This document shows positions 63,122 through 64,000 of a stretch of DNA of 64,000 nucleotides, piece after piece. The DNA is taken from NCBI RefSeq assembly GCF_900156305.1, contig NZ_FTPL01000002.1:586273-650272 (forward strand), written 5' to 3'. The stretch comes from Edaphobacillus lindanitolerans (GTDB taxonomy: Bacteria > Bacillota > Bacilli > Bacillales_A > Planococcaceae). The stretch's first letter is position 1. The number at the start of each line of letters is the position of its first letter. Position numbers and translations under genes: made by a program. The notes under the pieces are model-generated. The model made no database searches and was not told the origin of the DNA. It saw only the letters and a list, made by a program, of their open reading frames with translations.

Positions 63122-63198
63122 TGGTCGGGAAAACAGGATTCGAACCTGCGACCCCTTGGTCCCAAACCAAGTGCTCTACCAAGCTGAGCTATTTCCCG
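63122..63198 (-). tRNA. tRNA-Pro (TGG)
   Basis: The loop TTTGGGA gives TGG. 77 bases, CCA encoded. Confidence 0.95.
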
Positions 63199-63202
63199 AT
63201 AA

Positions 63203-63279
<77 letters not shown>

Positions 63280-63299
63280 ATAATCATATTTTATTTAAC

Positions 63300-63388
63300 T
63301 GGTGCCGAGGACCGGTTTCGAACCGGTACGGTAGTCACCTACCGCAGGATTTTAAGTCCTGTGCGTCTGCCAGTTCCGCCACCCCGGC
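63300..63388 (-). tRNA. tRNA-Leu (TAA)
   Basis: 89 bases with a long variable arm. The loop CTTAAAA gives TAA, CCA encoded. Confidence 0.95.
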
Positions 63389-63399
63389 GGCATAAAACG

Positions 63400-63474
63400 T
63401 GGAGCGGAAGACGGGATTCGAACCCGCGACCCCCACCTTGGCAAGGTGGTATTCTACCACTGAACTACTTCCGC
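63400..63474 (-). tRNA. tRNA-Gly (GCC)
   Basis: The loop CTTGCCA gives GCC. 75 bases, CCA encoded. Confidence 0.95.
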
Positions 63475-63513
63475 AAACATAACAAGTGGCTGAGCACTTG
63501 ATCAAATAAAAAC

Positions 63514-63601
63514 TGGTGCGGGTGAAGGGACTTGAACCCCCACGTCCGGTAAAGGACACTAGAACCTGAATCTAGCGCGTCTGCCATTCCGCCACACCCG
63601 C
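63514..63601 (-). tRNA. tRNA-Leu (CAG)
   Basis: 88 bases with a long variable arm. The loop TTCAGGT gives CAG, CCA encoded. Confidence 0.95.
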
Positions 63602-63624
63602 ATGTGTGGTTTATATAATTAAAG

Positions 63625-63700
63625 TGGTGAGCCATGCAGGGCTCGAACCTGCGACCCTCTGATTAAAAGTCAGATGCTCTACCAACTGAGCTAATGGCTC
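63625..63700 (-). tRNA. tRNA-Lys (TTT)
   Basis: The loop CTTTTAA gives TTT. 76 bases, CCA encoded. Confidence 0.95.
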
Positions 63701-63705
63701 GAAAA

Positions 63706-63781
63706 TGGTGCCGGCCAGAGGACTTGAACCCCCAACCTACTGATTACGATTCAGTTGCTCTACCAATTGAGCTAGGCCGGC
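63706..63781 (-). tRNA. tRNA-Thr (CGT)
   Basis: 76 bases, CCA encoded. The loop is ATCGTAA, giving CGT with an unusual A at position 32. The equivalent B. subtilis gene, from memory, has CTTGTAA (TGT). Confidence 0.9.
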
Positions 63782-63791
63782 TCGTAATAAA

Positions 63792-63867
63792 TGGTGGAGG
63801 ATGACGGGTTCGAACCGCCGACCCTCTGCTTGTAAGGCAGATGCTCTCCCAGCTGAGCTAATCCTCC
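63792..63867 (-). tRNA. tRNA-Val (TAC)
   Basis: The loop CTTACAA gives TAC. 76 bases, CCA encoded. First tRNA after the 5S rRNA. Confidence 0.95.
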
Positions 63868-63891
63868 ATTTAATTATGTATCAAGTGATCG

Positions 63892-64000
<109 letters not shown>

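Overview
The window is a stretch of a Bacillales (Firmicutes) chromosome that is visibly G+C-rich for that order. Gene content and order follow the acuC-ccpA-aroA-ytxGH-murC-sftA-ytpQR-ytoP-ytnP-trmB-dat-pepV ... leuS ... bcsA-ypbQ ... metK/pckA-ytmA-ytkD-dps ... men-yteA-tRNA/rRNA region of Bacillus subtilis. Protein style, high G+C, and losses relative to B. subtilis (no ytxJ, ytpP, ytmB or menC here) suggest a Planococcaceae member, Bhargavaea-like. That assignment is an inference. Most genes are housekeeping, with Shine-Dalgarno-led starts and clear rho-independent terminators.

Left part (1-23.3 kb): the 3' end of acuC, then ccpA and the chorismate mutase/DAHP synthase gene, with a perfect cre site upstream of the latter. 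Next come stress proteins YtxG/YtxH behind a sigma-B-like promoter, murC, sftA, ytpR, ytpQ, a lipoprotein, a DUF84 nucleotide phosphatase, the M42 peptidase YtoP, ytzB, the lactonase ytnP, and a pepV-dat-ytlR-trmB run. Then follow a DeoR-type regulator with a leader RNA, an RsuA-type pseudouridine synthase, murJ and a flavoprotein. The intergenic region after the flavoprotein carries five in-phase 21-bp repeats.

Middle part (23.5-41.1 kb): leuS with a T-box leader (specifier CTC), two MFS transporters, a moxR-DUF58-DUF4129 operon, and a CoA-transferase operon (scoAB) with a cre site at its start. Then mnmM (ytqB), a type III polyketide synthase with its YpbQ-type methyltransferase partner, and a compact run reading helicase-crcB-crcB-nuclease-hutG. 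From about 41.24 to 43.08 kb lies a decayed integrated element: an integrase C-terminal fragment, two AT-rich membrane-protein genes, orphan terminators and imperfect direct repeats at both ends.

Right part (43-64 kb): small accessory genes (two secreted or lipid-anchored proteins, a cupin, an alpha/beta hydrolase lacking its nucleophile), then ytoA, metK under a SAM riboswitch, and pckA with a CcpN-type operator. Next are ytmA, ytkD, dps with a sigma-B-like promoter, yidD, and a zinc-binding lipoprotein under a perfect Zur box. The menaquinone genes menF-D-H-B, menE and divergent menA follow, then yteA. The end is 20 tRNA genes downstream of a 5S rRNA gene, all on the minus strand, in the order of the B. 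subtilis trnB cluster but lacking tRNA-His and with a Thr tRNA carrying anticodon CGT.

The regulatory sites form a coherent picture. CcpA is encoded here, and cre sites lie at aroA and scoAB. CcpN control of pckA, Zur control of the zinc lipoprotein, T-box and S-box leaders, and several sigma-B-like promoters can be read directly from sequence.
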